The notes beneath the pieces were generated by a model, which was not told the DNA's origin, did not search any database, and saw only the letters and a list, made by a program, of their open reading frames with translations. DNA of 64,000 bases from Alphaproteobacteria bacterium (GTDB taxonomy: Bacteria; Pseudomonadota; Alphaproteobacteria; Rhizobiales; Xanthobacteraceae): the NCBI GenBank assembly GCA_005884685.1, contig VBAH01000083.1, positions 62,001 through 126,000 of the forward strand, written 5' to 3'. Made by a program: the position numbers and the translations under genes. Positions 34,970 through 47,195 of the stretch are shown one piece after another; position 1 is the stretch's first letter; each line of letters opens with the position of its first letter.

Positions 34970-35791
34970 ATGCTGAGAATTCTTGCTGCGGCAGGGGTTG
35001 CTCTAATCGGGATCACCTGCCAATCGGCGCGCGCGGCGGATGCAGTCCTTGCCGCCGCGGTCGTGCCGTCAACCTGGACGCCGAGTCTCGTGCTCGATGG
35101 CTCGCTAGGGCTCCTGTACACCGACAATGCACTCGCAAGCCGAAACAATCGCCTTGACGCTGAATATGTCGTGCCGTTCCTCCGCATGACATTCGGGCTC
35201 AAATCGGCGGATGGCTGGAGTTACACGGTCTACGCGCGCACAACCTCGGAAAGCTATACTGAACGCGTTGCCGACAACGCGCTCGCAACGGTTGGCTCAA
35301 CCCTGTCCAAGACCTTCATGGACACCACCGTCGGTGTGAACTTCGACACCAAATTCTTCTACGACGGATTGTTCGCGGCCCGCGGGCCCACGGCTTACGA
35401 CCTCAGCGCCTTCATTACGCGGCCGATATCAATCGAGCAGTTCGGCCTCATCATAGTGCCGCGGTTTACCGTCGGGTACCGCTGGGCGGATGTCGCGACG
35501 CTCGAGCGAGCATCGATCGATGCGCAGCTGTCGTTCGAAAAGGAGTTGGCCAAGCCTTGGTCGATCGTCGGCGGCGGTCGCGTCCGGGTCTATTGGTTTC
35601 AAACGGCCGTTGTTGGTCCGCTGCCGGTCGATGTGTATCCGTCCGCCTCACTCGGCGTGAAATACGATTTTGGCCACGATATTACGCTAACGACCAGCGT
35701 GGCCGCTTTGGCGCGCCGATCCAATATTGCCGCCCGCGAATACGAAAAGCTGGATATCGGGCCGAGCGTCGATTTCAAGGTCGTGTTTTGA
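34970..35791 (+). CDS. Outer-membrane beta-barrel-like protein
   Basis: 273 residues from an ATG at 34970 with a G-rich site upstream. Signal peptide ends QSARAAD. The mature part alternates polar and hydrophobic residues in strands (SLVLDGSLGLLYTDNALASRNN; VPFLRMTFGLKSADGWSYTVYAR; PSASLGVKYDFGHDITLTTSVAAL) and ends in VDFKVVF, with the terminal Phe typical of barrel-insertion signals. Size suits about 12 strands. Cargo unknown. Base composition is lower in GC than its neighbours. Confidence 0.75.
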   Translation: MLRILAAAGVALIGITCQSARAADAVLAAAVVPSTWTPSLVLDGSLGLLYTDNALASRNNRLDAEYVVPFLRMTFGLKSADGWSYTVYARTTSESYTERVADNALATVGSTLSKTFMDTTVGVNFDTKFFYDGLFAARGPTAYDLSAFITRPISIEQFGLIIVPRFTVGYRWADVATLERASIDAQLSFEKELAKPWSIVGGGRVRVYWFQTAVVGPLPVDVYPSASLGVKYDFGHDITLTTSVAALARRSNIAAREYEKLDIGPSVDFKVVF

Positions 35792-35825
35792 ACATTGGAA
35801 TTCGAATATTCGGGAAGGAACGACG

Positions 35826-36188
35826 ATGCTGAAGTATCTCACACTGTGCCTATTGGCGGGCGCGGCATTCGGGGCGGCGGACCGTCCGGTGCTCGCGCAG
35901 GATCGCGAAGGCAGAATCGAAAGCAACCTCAATCGCACAGAGACGCGGCGGCGACTCCAACAGTACAAAGAGGAAGTCCAGCCACCGCCGGTCGTCGTCG
36001 TTCCTCAATCCGTGCCGCAAGCTGTGCCCAGCCGGACCGTCACGCGTTCGCGGGCAAAGGCTCCCGCGGCCGTGAGACCGCTCGCCGAATCGGCCGCACC
36101 AGCGCCGCGTCGCCCGGTAGTCCGGGCGGCGCCGCCGGTCGTCACCCAGCAGGTGATTATTCCGCGCCGTTCGCTTCCGCGGGATTAA
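35826..36188 (+). CDS. Small secreted Pro/Arg/Val-rich protein
   Basis: 120 residues; GGGAAGG before the ATG. Signal peptide MLKYLTLCLLAGAAFGAADRPVLAQ. The mature part is extended and proline-rich (VQPPPVVVVPQSVPQAVPS, then APAPRRPVVRAAPPVV). It follows the barrel gene after 34 bases and is likely co-transcribed, so it may be an associated periplasmic factor. No family recognised. Confidence 0.65.
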   Translation: MLKYLTLCLLAGAAFGAADRPVLAQDREGRIESNLNRTETRRRLQQYKEEVQPPPVVVVPQSVPQAVPSRTVTRSRAKAPAAVRPLAESAAPAPRRPVVRAAPPVVTQQVIIPRRSLPRD

Positions 36189-36238
36189 GTTACCGAGATT
36201 GGATTATTCCAAAGCCACAGCTCGGTTGGGGATAAAGC

Positions 36239-39190
<2,952 letters not shown>

Positions 39191-39324
39191 GAGTCTCGGA
39201 ACATAATGAGAACGCGGAAATTCCGCCAGCCCAGCTTTGACATGCCGGAGCTGACAGGGCGACAAGCACTGTGGATAACGAAACGGTGCCTGTTTCGGGC
39301 ACCGCTAACAGAGAAAATGGGATC

Positions 39325-40134
39325 ATGCGCCTGCAAAACAAGATCGCGATCGTCGTCGGCGCGGGCCAGGGCTCGGGAACCGGCATGGGCAACGGACGGG
39401 CGACCGTCATCCGCTTTGCGCAGGAAGGCGCGCGGGTGCTGTGCGTCGACCGCGACCTGAAATCCGCCGAGGAAACGGTGGCGATCGCCGCCAAGGAAAC
39501 CAATGCCGGCGAATGCGCGGCATTCGAGGCGGACGTCACGCGCGAAGCCTCCATGAAAGCGATGATCGACCACTGCAAGGCGAAGTGGGGCCGCATCGAC
39601 GTGCTGCATTACAATGTCGGCTTCTCGATCGCCGGTGGCGATGCGCCGCCGACCGAGATCACCGAGGATGCGTTCGACCGCATCCTCACGGTGAACCTGC
39701 GCGGCATGGTGATGGCGGTGAAGCACGCGCTGCCGGTGATGCGCGAACAGAAGTCCGGCGTGATCCTCGGCATCTCCTCGCTCGCCGCATGGGAGAAGTA
39801 TCCCTACGTCGCCTACAAGGCCTCGAAAGCCGCGATGGTCACCTATTGCCAGCAGATCGCCATCCAGAACGCCGAGCACGGCATCCGCTGCAACGTCATC
39901 CTGCCCGGCCTGATGGACACGCCGATGGCGGTCGATACCCGCGCCCGCCACGCCAACAAGCCTCGCGCGGAGATCGCCGCGATGCGCGATGCGCGCGTGC
40001 CGTTGCGGCGGAAAATGGGCACCGCCTGGGACGTGGCGAATGCCGCGCTGTTCCTCGCGTCCGACGAGGCGAATTTCATCACCGGTGTGCAATTGCCTGT
40101 GGATGGCGGTTCGCTGGTTGATATCGGGCACTGA
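39325..40134 (+). CDS. SDR-family oxidoreductase
   Basis: 269 residues from an ATG at 39325. Rossmann cofactor motif VVGAGQGSGTGMGNG (a modified TGxxxGxG), D-V after strand 3, catalytic Ser in ISSLAAWEKYPYVAYKASKAAM with Tyr and Lys as YKASK, and the end VQLPVDGGSLVDIGH. The N-terminal Gly motif is longer than usual. It is NAD(P)-dependent; substrate unknown. Confidence 0.9.
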   Translation: MRLQNKIAIVVGAGQGSGTGMGNGRATVIRFAQEGARVLCVDRDLKSAEETVAIAAKETNAGECAAFEADVTREASMKAMIDHCKAKWGRIDVLHYNVGFSIAGGDAPPTEITEDAFDRILTVNLRGMVMAVKHALPVMREQKSGVILGISSLAAWEKYPYVAYKASKAAMVTYCQQIAIQNAEHGIRCNVILPGLMDTPMAVDTRARHANKPRAEIAAMRDARVPLRRKMGTAWDVANAALFLASDEANFITGVQLPVDGGSLVDIGH

Positions 40135-40169
40135 TCGTAGGACGCTGCACTTCCACGGGGGATTTTTCC

Positions 40170-40676
40170 ATGCGCCAGTTCGCGTTCGCTCTTTTGATGC
40201 TTGCTCTCCAACTCGTGCCGGTATCGGCGCAGGATCAATGGCGCGATTTCCGCGCCGACGCCGACGGCTTCGTGGTGTCATTGCCGCAGGAGCCGACGGT
40301 CACGTCGCGGCGCATCAAGGACACCAAGGCGACGCAGAGCATGTTCCTGATCGAGAAGGGGGAGCTGGCCTACCTGGTCAGCGTCGTCCACATGGAGAAG
40401 GGCACCGGGCCGAAGAATCCGGACCTGAAGTATTTCCAGAACCTGATGAAGAATTACACCGAGGGCAGCAAGACGACGCTGCGCACCAGCAAGTCCGCAA
40501 CGATCGCCGGCAAGCCCGGCATCGACGGTATTTCCGACGCCGGCGATTCCGCTCATCAGGTCCAAATCTTTGCGTCGGGCGACCGTGTCTACATGGTGAT
40601 CTATGTCGGGCCGAAGGGGCAGGAAAACAGCGCGGATGCGACCCGGTTTCGCAACTCCTTCAAGCTGTTGAATTAA
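40170..40676 (+). CDS. Secreted protein of unknown function
   Basis: 168 residues, signal peptide ending PVSAQ. The mature domain starts WRDFRADADGFVVSLPQEPTVTSRR and ends with ATRFRNSFKLLN, a layout seen in small periplasmic proteins of Hyphomicrobiales. No cysteine or catalytic motif. Follows the SDR gene after 35 bases, so co-transcription is possible. Confidence 0.7.
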   Translation: MRQFAFALLMLALQLVPVSAQDQWRDFRADADGFVVSLPQEPTVTSRRIKDTKATQSMFLIEKGELAYLVSVVHMEKGTGPKNPDLKYFQNLMKNYTEGSKTTLRTSKSATIAGKPGIDGISDAGDSAHQVQIFASGDRVYMVIYVGPKGQENSADATRFRNSFKLLN

Positions 40677-40840
40677 GCGGGGCGGTCCCACTTTGCCGTC
40701 CGCCGGGCTTGCCGGCATCGTTGCGGCCTGCTAGAACAAAAAGAGAACACTGCGCCGACTCAAGCGTCGCCATATTGGCGTGGACAAGTGCTTTCGGCGC
40801 GCGCGCCATCCGGCGCGGAAGCGTAGGGTGATTTCAAATA

Positions 40841-40887
40841 CGCATGATCCCGGAAAGTGGATACCGGTTTTCGGATCAGATCATGCG
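40841..40887. repeat. ATGATC...GATCAT palindromic intergenic element
   Basis: Nine-base perfect arms CGCATGATC / GATCATGCG enclose CCGGAAAGTGG and ACCGGTTTTCGGAT, which also pair. This element type is widely scattered in Bradyrhizobium and relatives. It ends 21 bases before the ssb start, so it lies in the ssb 5' region and may affect its expression. Confidence 0.75.
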
Positions 40888-40908
40888 TCAATAGATGTGG
40901 AGGTCGTG

Positions 40909-41400
40909 ATGGCAGGTTCGGTCAACAAGGTCATTCTGGTCGGCAATCTCGGCGCGGACCCGGAAGTGCGGCGCATGCAAGACGGGCGCCCGGTCGTCAA
41001 CCTGCGCGTCGCAACGTCGGAAAGCTGGCGCGACAAGGCGACCGGCGAGCGCAAGGAAAAGACCGAGTGGCATCGCGTGGTGATCTTCAATGAAGGCCTC
41101 GCAAAGGTCGCCGAGCAGTACCTGAAGAAGGGCGCGAAGGTATACCTCGAAGGTCAGCTGCAGACGCGCAAGTGGACCGACCAGCAGGGCATCGAGAAGT
41201 ATTCAACCGAAGTGGTGCTGCAGGGCTTCAACTCGGCGCTCACCATGCTCGACCGCGCGGGCGGTGGAGGCGGCGGCAGCAGCGAGTTCGGCAACGACAA
41301 TTCGAGCGACTTCGGCTCCTCGCGCCCGGCCGCTCGGCAACCCGCAATGGCGGGAGGCGGCGGCAAGCGCGGCGATCTGGATGACGAGATTCCGTTCTGA
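40909..41400 (+). CDS. ssb: Single-stranded DNA-binding protein
   Basis: 163 residues. The OB-fold (about 1-112) starts [21 protein letters not shown] and includes [31 protein letters not shown]. The tail is Gly/Ser-rich and ends in the conserved acidic tip DLDDEIPF that recruits repair and replication partners. GGAGG lies before the ATG. Close to uvrA, as in many bacteria. Confidence 0.96.
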   Translation: MAGSVNKVILVGNLGADPEVRRMQDGRPVVNLRVATSESWRDKATGERKEKTEWHRVVIFNEGLAKVAEQYLKKGAKVYLEGQLQTRKWTDQQGIEKYSTEVVLQGFNSALTMLDRAGGGGGGSSEFGNDNSSDFGSSRPAARQPAMAGGGGKRGDLDDEIPF

Positions 41401-41472
41401 TCGAGGGCACCGCTTTCCGGTGAACCCACAACCATGATACCTTCCAATGCTGGCAATCAGCGGAAGAACGGC

Positions 41473-42057
41473 ATGGCCGGAGTTTCAGCCCCGTTGTCGA
41501 TCAAGGCGTTCCGCGCCTGGGTCGAATCGCGGCCCAATGAAGAACATTGGGAATTGATTGCTGGTGTACCCATGATGATGGCGCCGGCCACGAGAGCCCA
41601 TCAGCAAATCGCGTACAATCTTGACCGACTGCTTCGTGATGCGCTCGAGAGACATCGGCCCGAGTGGATCGCTTATCAACGCGTAGGATTGAATCTCGCG
41701 CCTGTGGCGCCAGACTACGATCCGGAGCCGGACGTCGTCGTGATCGATACAGACACTCCTGACGACGAGCGCTACTTCGACCGCTTCTACCTCGCCGCCG
41801 AAGTCGTTTCATCGAGCGATCGCAAGACTGTCGAAGGCAAGCGCGATGTTTATAAACGTCATCCGGATTGCCGTTGTGTCCTGATTATCGATCAGAAGCG
41901 GCTTGACCTCAGAGTCGCGCTGCTGACGGATGCGGGCTGGACCGAGCGACGCCTCACTCAACCGACCGATGAACTGGCGCTCCAAGACTTCGGCCTGCGC
42001 TGCACGCTCGCCGACCTCTACCGCGGCACCGCCCTCCATCCCCAGGCAAAGCGCTGA
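41473..42057 (+). CDS. Uma2-family (DUF820) PD-(D/E)XK nuclease-like protein
   Basis: 194 residues from an ATG at 41473; an ATG at 41434 would add 13. Core: EHWELIAGVPMMMAPATRAHQQ, then EPDVVVID, LAAEVVSSSDRKTVEGKRDVY and CVLIIDQKR, matching the Asp/Glu/Lys pattern of the restriction-endonuclease fold. The family is often mobile and of uncertain role. GC is lower than in neighbours, consistent with acquisition between ssb and the ABC operon. Confidence 0.85.
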   Translation: MAGVSAPLSIKAFRAWVESRPNEEHWELIAGVPMMMAPATRAHQQIAYNLDRLLRDALERHRPEWIAYQRVGLNLAPVAPDYDPEPDVVVIDTDTPDDERYFDRFYLAAEVVSSSDRKTVEGKRDVYKRHPDCRCVLIIDQKRLDLRVALLTDAGWTERRLTQPTDELALQDFGLRCTLADLYRGTALHPQAKR

Positions 42058-42166
42058 CGCTGTCCGACCTATTTGCTGGAAATCTCCGCTCCGCGGGATG
42101 CTGCCCATTGCGTTTGTGCGCTGCAGCTTGCTACTGATCTGCGACGGATTTCACGGGAGGAAAAAC

Positions 42167-43342
42167 GTGCGCAGAATTCTCATTGCGGCCGCCGTTGGCG
42201 GCCTCTTCGCCGGCAGTGCCGCCGCCGAAGACCTCAAGATCGCGCTCATCTACGGCAAGACCGGACCGCTCGAGGCCTACGCGAAGCAGACCGAAACCGG
42301 CCTGCGCATGGGCTTCGAGTACGCCACCAAGGGCACAATGGCGGTCGACGGGCGCAAGATCGTCATCATCACCAAGGACGACCAGGGCAAGCCCGACCTC
42401 GCCAAGTCCGCGCTCGCCGAAGCTTATGCGGATGATGGCGTCGCACTCGCGATCGGCACGACCGCGTCCCCGGCGGCGCTCGCGATGCTGCCGGTCGCGG
42501 AAGAGAACAAGAAGATCCTGCTGGTCGAGCCGGCGGTTGCCGACCAGATCACTGGCGACAAGTGGAACCGGTACATCTTCCGGACCTCGCGCAACTCATC
42601 GCAGGACGCGATCTCGAACGCAGTGGCGATCGGCAAGCAGGGCGTGACGGTCGCGACCTTGGCGCAGGACAACGCCTTCGGGCGCGATGGCGTGGCGGCC
42701 TTCAAGGCGGCGCTCACCAAGACCGGCGCGACCATCGCGGCGGAGGAATACGCTCCGGCCGCGACGACGGACTTCACGGCGGCGGCGCAGCGCCTGTTCG
42801 ATGCGCTGAAGGACAAGCCGGGCAAGAAATACATCTGGGTGATCTGGGCCGGCCCGACGCCGCTCACCAAGCTGCAGGACATGAACCCCGGCCGCTACGG
42901 CATCGAGCTGTCCAGCGGCGGCAACATCCTGCCCGCGATGGCGGCGTACAAGACGCTGCCCGGCATGGAAGGCGCGACTTACTACTACTACGAGATCCCG
43001 AAGAACCCGGTGAATGACTGGCTGGTGGCCGAGCACAAGAAGCGCTTCAACGCGCCGCCGGACTTCTTCACCGCGGGCGGCTTCGCCTCCGCGATGGCGG
43101 TGGTGGCGGCGGTGCAGAAGGCGAAGTCGCTCGACACCGAGAAGCTGATCGCCGCGATGGAAGGCCTCGACTTCGACACGCCGAAAGGCAAGATGGTGTT
43201 CCGCAAGGAGGACCATCAGGCGCTCCAGAGCATGTACCACTTCAAGATCAAGGCCGATCCGGCGGTGGCCTGGGGCATCCCGGAGCTCGTGCGCGAGCTC
43301 AAGATCGAGGACATGCAGGTTCCGATCCAGAACAAGCGCTGA
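42167..43342 (+). CDS. livK: Branched-chain amino acid-type ABC substrate-binding protein
   Basis: 391 residues from a GTG at 42167 with GGGAGG upstream. Signal peptide MRRILIAAAVGGLFAGSAAA. Periplasmic type I binding fold: IALIYGKTGPLEAYAKQTETGLRMGFEYA, GTTASPAALAMLPVAEENKK and VATLAQDNAFGRDGVAAFKAAL. First gene of the complete liv-type operon. Ligand may be a branched amino acid, amide or aromatic acid; the family is broad. Confidence 0.9.
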   Translation: MRRILIAAAVGGLFAGSAAAEDLKIALIYGKTGPLEAYAKQTETGLRMGFEYATKGTMAVDGRKIVIITKDDQGKPDLAKSALAEAYADDGVALAIGTTASPAALAMLPVAEENKKILLVEPAVADQITGDKWNRYIFRTSRNSSQDAISNAVAIGKQGVTVATLAQDNAFGRDGVAAFKAALTKTGATIAAEEYAPAATTDFTAAAQRLFDALKDKPGKKYIWVIWAGPTPLTKLQDMNPGRYGIELSSGGNILPAMAAYKTLPGMEGATYYYYEIPKNPVNDWLVAEHKKRFNAPPDFFTAGGFASAMAVVAAVQKAKSLDTEKLIAAMEGLDFDTPKGKMVFRKEDHQALQSMYHFKIKADPAVAWGIPELVRELKIEDMQVPIQNKR

Positions 43343-43366
43343 GCCCGGCGGGCGAGGGGGCCGCCG

Positions 43367-44128
43367 GTGACATCGCTCGAAACCCGCGGCCTCACCATCC
43401 GCTTCGGCGGCCATGTGGCGGTCGATGCGGTGAGCTGCACATTCCGCCCCGGCGAACTGACCGCGATCGTCGGCCCGAACGGGGCGGGGAAGACCACTTA
43501 CTTCAACCTGATCTCGGGCCAGCTCGCGGCAAGCGCGGGCGAGGTGCTGCTCGATAATCGCGACATCACGCGCGCGCCGGCGCCGGTGCGGACCCGCGCC
43601 GGCATCGGGCGGGCGTTCCAGCTCACTAATCTGTTTCCACGGCTCAGCGTCGCCGAGAACGTGCGCCTCGCCGTGCAGTCGGTGGCGGGCGTGCATTACG
43701 ACATGCTGCGCCCCTGGATGCGCCACACCGAATTGATCGCGCGCGCCGACGCGGTGCTCGAACGCGTCGCGCTCTTGCACCGGCGCGACGTTCCGGCGGC
43801 CGCGCTGTCGCACGGCGATCAGCGCAAGCTCGAGGTCGCGCTGATGATCGCGCTCGAGCCGAAGATCTTCATGTTCGACGAGCCGACCGCCGGCATGAGC
43901 GTCGATGAAGTGCCGGTGGTGCTCGATCTCATCGCGCAACTCAAACAGGAGACCTCAAAGATCATCCTGCTGGTCGAGCACAAGATGGACGTGGTGCGCT
44001 CGCTCGCCGACCGCATCATTGTGCTGCATAACGGCAAGCTAGTCGCCGACGGCAAGCCCGCCGAGGTGATTGCCTCGCCGGTCGTGCAGGAGGCCTATCT
44101 CGGCTCGTTCGGCGAGAAGGCCGCATGA
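43367..44128 (+). CDS. livG: ABC transporter ATP-binding protein LivG-like
   Basis: 253 residues, GTG start 24 bases after the binding-protein stop. Walker A GPNGAGKT, Walker B KIFMFDEPTAG, and the H-loop LLVEHKMD. The LivG-type insertion RTRAGIGRAFQLTNLFPRLSVAENV is present. The ABC signature is atypical, LSHGDQRKLE. The stop overlaps an ATG (ATGA at 44125-44128), which was probably once the livF start. Confidence 0.92.
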   Translation: MTSLETRGLTIRFGGHVAVDAVSCTFRPGELTAIVGPNGAGKTTYFNLISGQLAASAGEVLLDNRDITRAPAPVRTRAGIGRAFQLTNLFPRLSVAENVRLAVQSVAGVHYDMLRPWMRHTELIARADAVLERVALLHRRDVPAAALSHGDQRKLEVALMIALEPKIFMFDEPTAGMSVDEVPVVLDLIAQLKQETSKIILLVEHKMDVVRSLADRIIVLHNGKLVADGKPAEVIASPVVQEAYLGSFGEKAA

Positions 44129-44286
44129 GCGAACTCGTCACCAAGCTCGGCTGTCACCCCGGGCGACTGAAGGGCGACCCGGGACCCATACCCACCGCCG
44201 TCTCTTCATCGCTCAATTCGTGTTTATGGATCCCGGCCCTCGCTGCGCTCGGCCGGGATGACACGCGCCGCAGGGGCGCCGCATGA
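44125..44286 (+). CDS. 53-codon mini-ORF created by a palindromic insertion
   Basis: The ATG overlaps the livG stop (ATGA), and its own TGA at 44284-44286 overlaps the livF ATG (ATGA). It starts MSELVTKLG, echoing livF MSELLTLSG, then runs through the palindromic element as low-meaning sequence (GRLKGDPGPIP). It is probably not a functional protein but a translated spacer that keeps ribosomes moving from livG to livF. Confidence 0.45.
   Translation: MSELVTKLGCHPGRLKGDPGPIPTAVSSSLNSCLWIPALAALGRDDTRRRGAA
44153..44262. repeat. Palindromic MITE/REP-like element, copy 3, inside the liv operon
   Basis: 110 bp bounded by GTCACCCCGG and CCGGGATGAC, related to the copies at 4481 and 29480. It is flanked by near-repeats of the livF start (44119-44142 versus 44277-44300, about 20 of 24 bases alike), which marks an insertion with duplicated target-side sequence. 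Confidence 0.8.
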
Positions 44287-45005
44287 GCGAGCTGCTCACC
44301 CTATCGGGCGTCGAGACGCATATCGGGCGCTATCACATCCTGCACGGCGTCGAGCTTGGCGTGCCGGAAGGCCAGACCACCATGCTGCTGGGGCGCAACG
44401 GCGCGGGCAAGACCACGACCTTGCGCACCATCATGGGCCTGTGGCGCGCATCGGGCGGCGAGATCCGGTTCGGCGGCGAACGCATCGATGCGCTCAGCAC
44501 GCCCGCCATCGCACGCGCCGGTATCGGCTATGTGCCCGAGACCATGGCGGTATTCTCCGACCTCACCGTGAAGGAGAACCTCGTTCTCGCGGCGCGCGAG
44601 GGCGAGATGGACCAGACGCGGCTCGACTGGATATTCGGGTTCTTTCCGCCCTTGCGGAAATTCTGGCTCTCGCGCGCGGGCACGCTTTCAGGCGGGCAGA
44701 AACAGATGCTGTCGTTCGCGCGCTCGCTGATCGAGCCGCGTCGCCTGCTGCTCATCGACGAGCCGACGAAAGGGCTCGCCCCCGCGATCATCGGCGCGCT
44801 GATCGATTGCCTGAAGGAAGTGAAGCGCCGCGGCGCCACCATCCTGCTGGTCGAACAGAATTTCCGCGTCGCGCAGGCGATCGGCGATACCGTCGGCGTG
44901 ATGGATAACGGCCGCGTGGTCCACGCCGGCACGATGGCCGAACTGGTCGCGGACGAGGCCATGCAGCAGCGGCTGCTCGGCCTCAGCCTGGATACCCACC
45001 AATGA
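44283..45005 (+). CDS. livF: ABC transporter ATP-binding protein LivF-like
   Basis: 240 residues. Walker A GRNGAGKTTT, ABC signature LSGGQKQML, Walker B LLLIDEPTKGLAP, and VEQNF H-loop region typical of LivF (VEQN). Its stop overlaps livH (ATGA at 45002). The usual direct overlap with livG is interrupted by the palindromic element. Confidence 0.93.
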   Translation: MSELLTLSGVETHIGRYHILHGVELGVPEGQTTMLLGRNGAGKTTTLRTIMGLWRASGGEIRFGGERIDALSTPAIARAGIGYVPETMAVFSDLTVKENLVLAAREGEMDQTRLDWIFGFFPPLRKFWLSRAGTLSGGQKQMLSFARSLIEPRRLLLIDEPTKGLAPAIIGALIDCLKEVKRRGATILLVEQNFRVAQAIGDTVGVMDNGRVVHAGTMAELVADEAMQQRLLGLSLDTHQ

Positions 45006-46030
45006 GCGCGCAAGGGACCGATGGCGACACTGACGCAGGAGCCGCGCTGCCGAAAACGCCGCGCGATTACCTCCCGCTGCTGCTTCCCGTGGCGCTTGCG
45101 CTCGCGGCGCTGCCGTTCGTTCCGTCCACGTCGACCTGGGTGACGCTCACCATCGCGGGGCTTGCGATGGGCATGATGATCTTCGTGATGGCGTCGGGCC
45201 TCACGCTGATCTTCGGCCTGATGGATGTACTCAATTTCGGCCACGGTGCGTTCATCGCGATCGGCGCCTACATGGCGACGTTGGTGCTGATCCCGCTCGC
45301 CGCCTGGATGCAGGCGGATTCGGTCTGGCTCAATCTCGCCGCCGTCGTTCCGGCTGTGCTGTTCGCGATGGCCGTCACCGGCGCGCTCGGTCTGGCGTTC
45401 GAGCGCATCGTCATCATGCCGGTCTACGGCCAGCACCTCAAACAGATCCTCATCACCATGGGCGGCATGATCGTGGCCGAACAGATGCTCTACGCGTTCT
45501 TCGGCCCGCAGCAGATTCCGCTCCCGCTCCCCACCAGCCTGCGCGGTTCGTTCCAGTTCGGCGAGGCGGCGATCGAGAAATATCGGGTGGTCTGCGTGCT
45601 GGTCGGACTCGCCGTGTTCCTTGCGATGCTCGCGATCCTCAACCGCAGCAAGATCGGCCTGTTGATCCGCGCCGGCGTGGAGAACACCGAAATGGTCGAG
45701 GCGCTCGGCTACCGCATCACGCGGCTGTTCGTCGGCGTGTTCATGGCGGGCTCGGCGCTCGCCGGCCTCGGCGGCGTGATGTGGGCGCTCTACCGCGAGC
45801 AGGTGAACGCCGCGATGGGCGGCGAGTTGTTGGTGCTGGTGTTCATCGTGGTGATCATCGGCGGGCTCGGGTCAGTCACCGGGTGCTTCATCGGTGCGCT
45901 GCTCGTCGCGCTCGCCACCAACTATGCGGGCTTCCTGGTGCCGAAGCTCGCGCTGGTCACCGACATCCTGCTGATGGTCGCGGTGCTGCTATGGCGCCCG
46001 CGCGGCCTTTATCCGGTGACCAGCCGATGA
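45002..46030 (+). CDS. livH: Branched-chain amino acid ABC transporter permease LivH-like
   Basis: 342 residues with eight or so membrane helices; FGLMDVLNFGHGAFIAIGAYMA is the family hallmark, and GLLIRAGVENTEMVEALGYRI the cytosolic coupling loop. The N-terminus has an extra polar 20 residues (AQGTDGDTDAGAALPKTPRDY). Overlaps livM by four bases. Confidence 0.94.
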   Translation: MSAQGTDGDTDAGAALPKTPRDYLPLLLPVALALAALPFVPSTSTWVTLTIAGLAMGMMIFVMASGLTLIFGLMDVLNFGHGAFIAIGAYMATLVLIPLAAWMQADSVWLNLAAVVPAVLFAMAVTGALGLAFERIVIMPVYGQHLKQILITMGGMIVAEQMLYAFFGPQQIPLPLPTSLRGSFQFGEAAIEKYRVVCVLVGLAVFLAMLAILNRSKIGLLIRAGVENTEMVEALGYRITRLFVGVFMAGSALAGLGGVMWALYREQVNAAMGGELLVLVFIVVIIGGLGSVTGCFIGALLVALATNYAGFLVPKLALVTDILLMVAVLLWRPRGLYPVTSR

Positions 46031-47100
46031 CATCGCGTTTCATGCCGCTTTCCGGCGATCCTCCGCGCAGCCGCGCGCTCAGCATTGCGTTGATCCTCAT
46101 CGTACTGGCGCTCGCGCTCGCGCCGTTCCTGTTTCCCGGCGCGAAGCCGCTCAACGTCGCCGCCAAAGTCTGCATCTTCATCGCGCTCGCCGCGTCATAC
46201 GACCTGCTGCTCGGTTATACGGGCGTGGTGTCGTTCGCCCACACGATGTTCTACGGCATCGGCAGCTACGGAATCGCGATCTCGCTATACTCGCTCGGCG
46301 CGCGCTGGGATGCGATCGGGCTGGGACTGCTGGTCGCGTTGCCGACCGCCGCGCTGCTGGCGCTGGTGATCGGGCTGTTCTCGCTGCGGGTGCAGACGAT
46401 CTTCTTCGCCATGATCACGCTGGCGGTCGCCTCCGCCTTCGCGGTACTCGCCTCGCAATTGTCGTGGCTCACCGGCGGCGAAGACGGGCGCAGCTTCCGC
46501 GTGCCCGAACTGCTGCAGCCCGGCACCGTGTACATTCCGCGCGATGTCCTCGGCGTCGCGGTCACGGGACGCACGCTCACTTATTATATCGTGTTCGCCT
46601 CGTGTGTGGTGCTGTTCCTCCTCTTGCTGCGCGTCGTGAATTCGCCCTTCGGCCGCGTGCTGCAGGCGATCCGCGAAAATCCGTTCCGCGCCGAGGCGCT
46701 CGGCTATCGCACCGTCATGCATCGCATCCTGGCGAACTGCATCGCCGCGGCGGCCGCCGCCGCCGTCGGCGCGCTCAACGCGCTGTGGCTGCGCTACACC
46801 GGGCCGGACACTTCGCTCAGCTTCTCGATCATGCTCGACATCCTGCTGATCGTGGTGATCGGCGGCATGGGTACGATGTATGGCGCGATCATCGGCGGCA
46901 CGCTCTACGTGCTGGCGCAGAATTATCTGCAGGCCCTGATGGGCACGGTATCGACGGCGGCGGGTGAAGCCGGCATCCCGATCCTGCCGCAGCTTTTCCA
47001 CCCCGACCGCTGGCTGCTCTGGCTCGGCGTGCTCTTCGTCCTGTCGGTCTACTTCTTCCCCGCCGGCATCGTCGGCAAGCTGCGCGGCGGCCCGGGCTGA
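46027..47100 (+). CDS. livM: Branched-chain amino acid ABC transporter permease LivM-like
   Basis: 357 residues; LLLGYTGVVSFAHTMFYGIGSYG is the LivM hallmark, and VLQAIRENPFRAEALGYRTV the ATPase-coupling loop. About ten helices. Last gene of the operon K-G-F-H-M; all junctions from livG on use ATGA overlaps. Confidence 0.94.
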   Translation: MTSRFMPLSGDPPRSRALSIALILIVLALALAPFLFPGAKPLNVAAKVCIFIALAASYDLLLGYTGVVSFAHTMFYGIGSYGIAISLYSLGARWDAIGLGLLVALPTAALLALVIGLFSLRVQTIFFAMITLAVASAFAVLASQLSWLTGGEDGRSFRVPELLQPGTVYIPRDVLGVAVTGRTLTYYIVFASCVVLFLLLLRVVNSPFGRVLQAIRENPFRAEALGYRTVMHRILANCIAAAAAAAVGALNALWLRYTGPDTSLSFSIMLDILLIVVIGGMGTMYGAIIGGTLYVLAQNYLQALMGTVSTAAGEAGIPILPQLFHPDRWLLWLGVLFVLSVYFFPAGIVGKLRGGPG

Positions 47101-47195
47101 CGACCCGCGGCCACGGCGCGAGGGATTGCTTTTTATCAGACACTGGTTGCCTAATACCCCGCGCGCAAGCGGCATCAATATTCAAGGGGGTTAGC

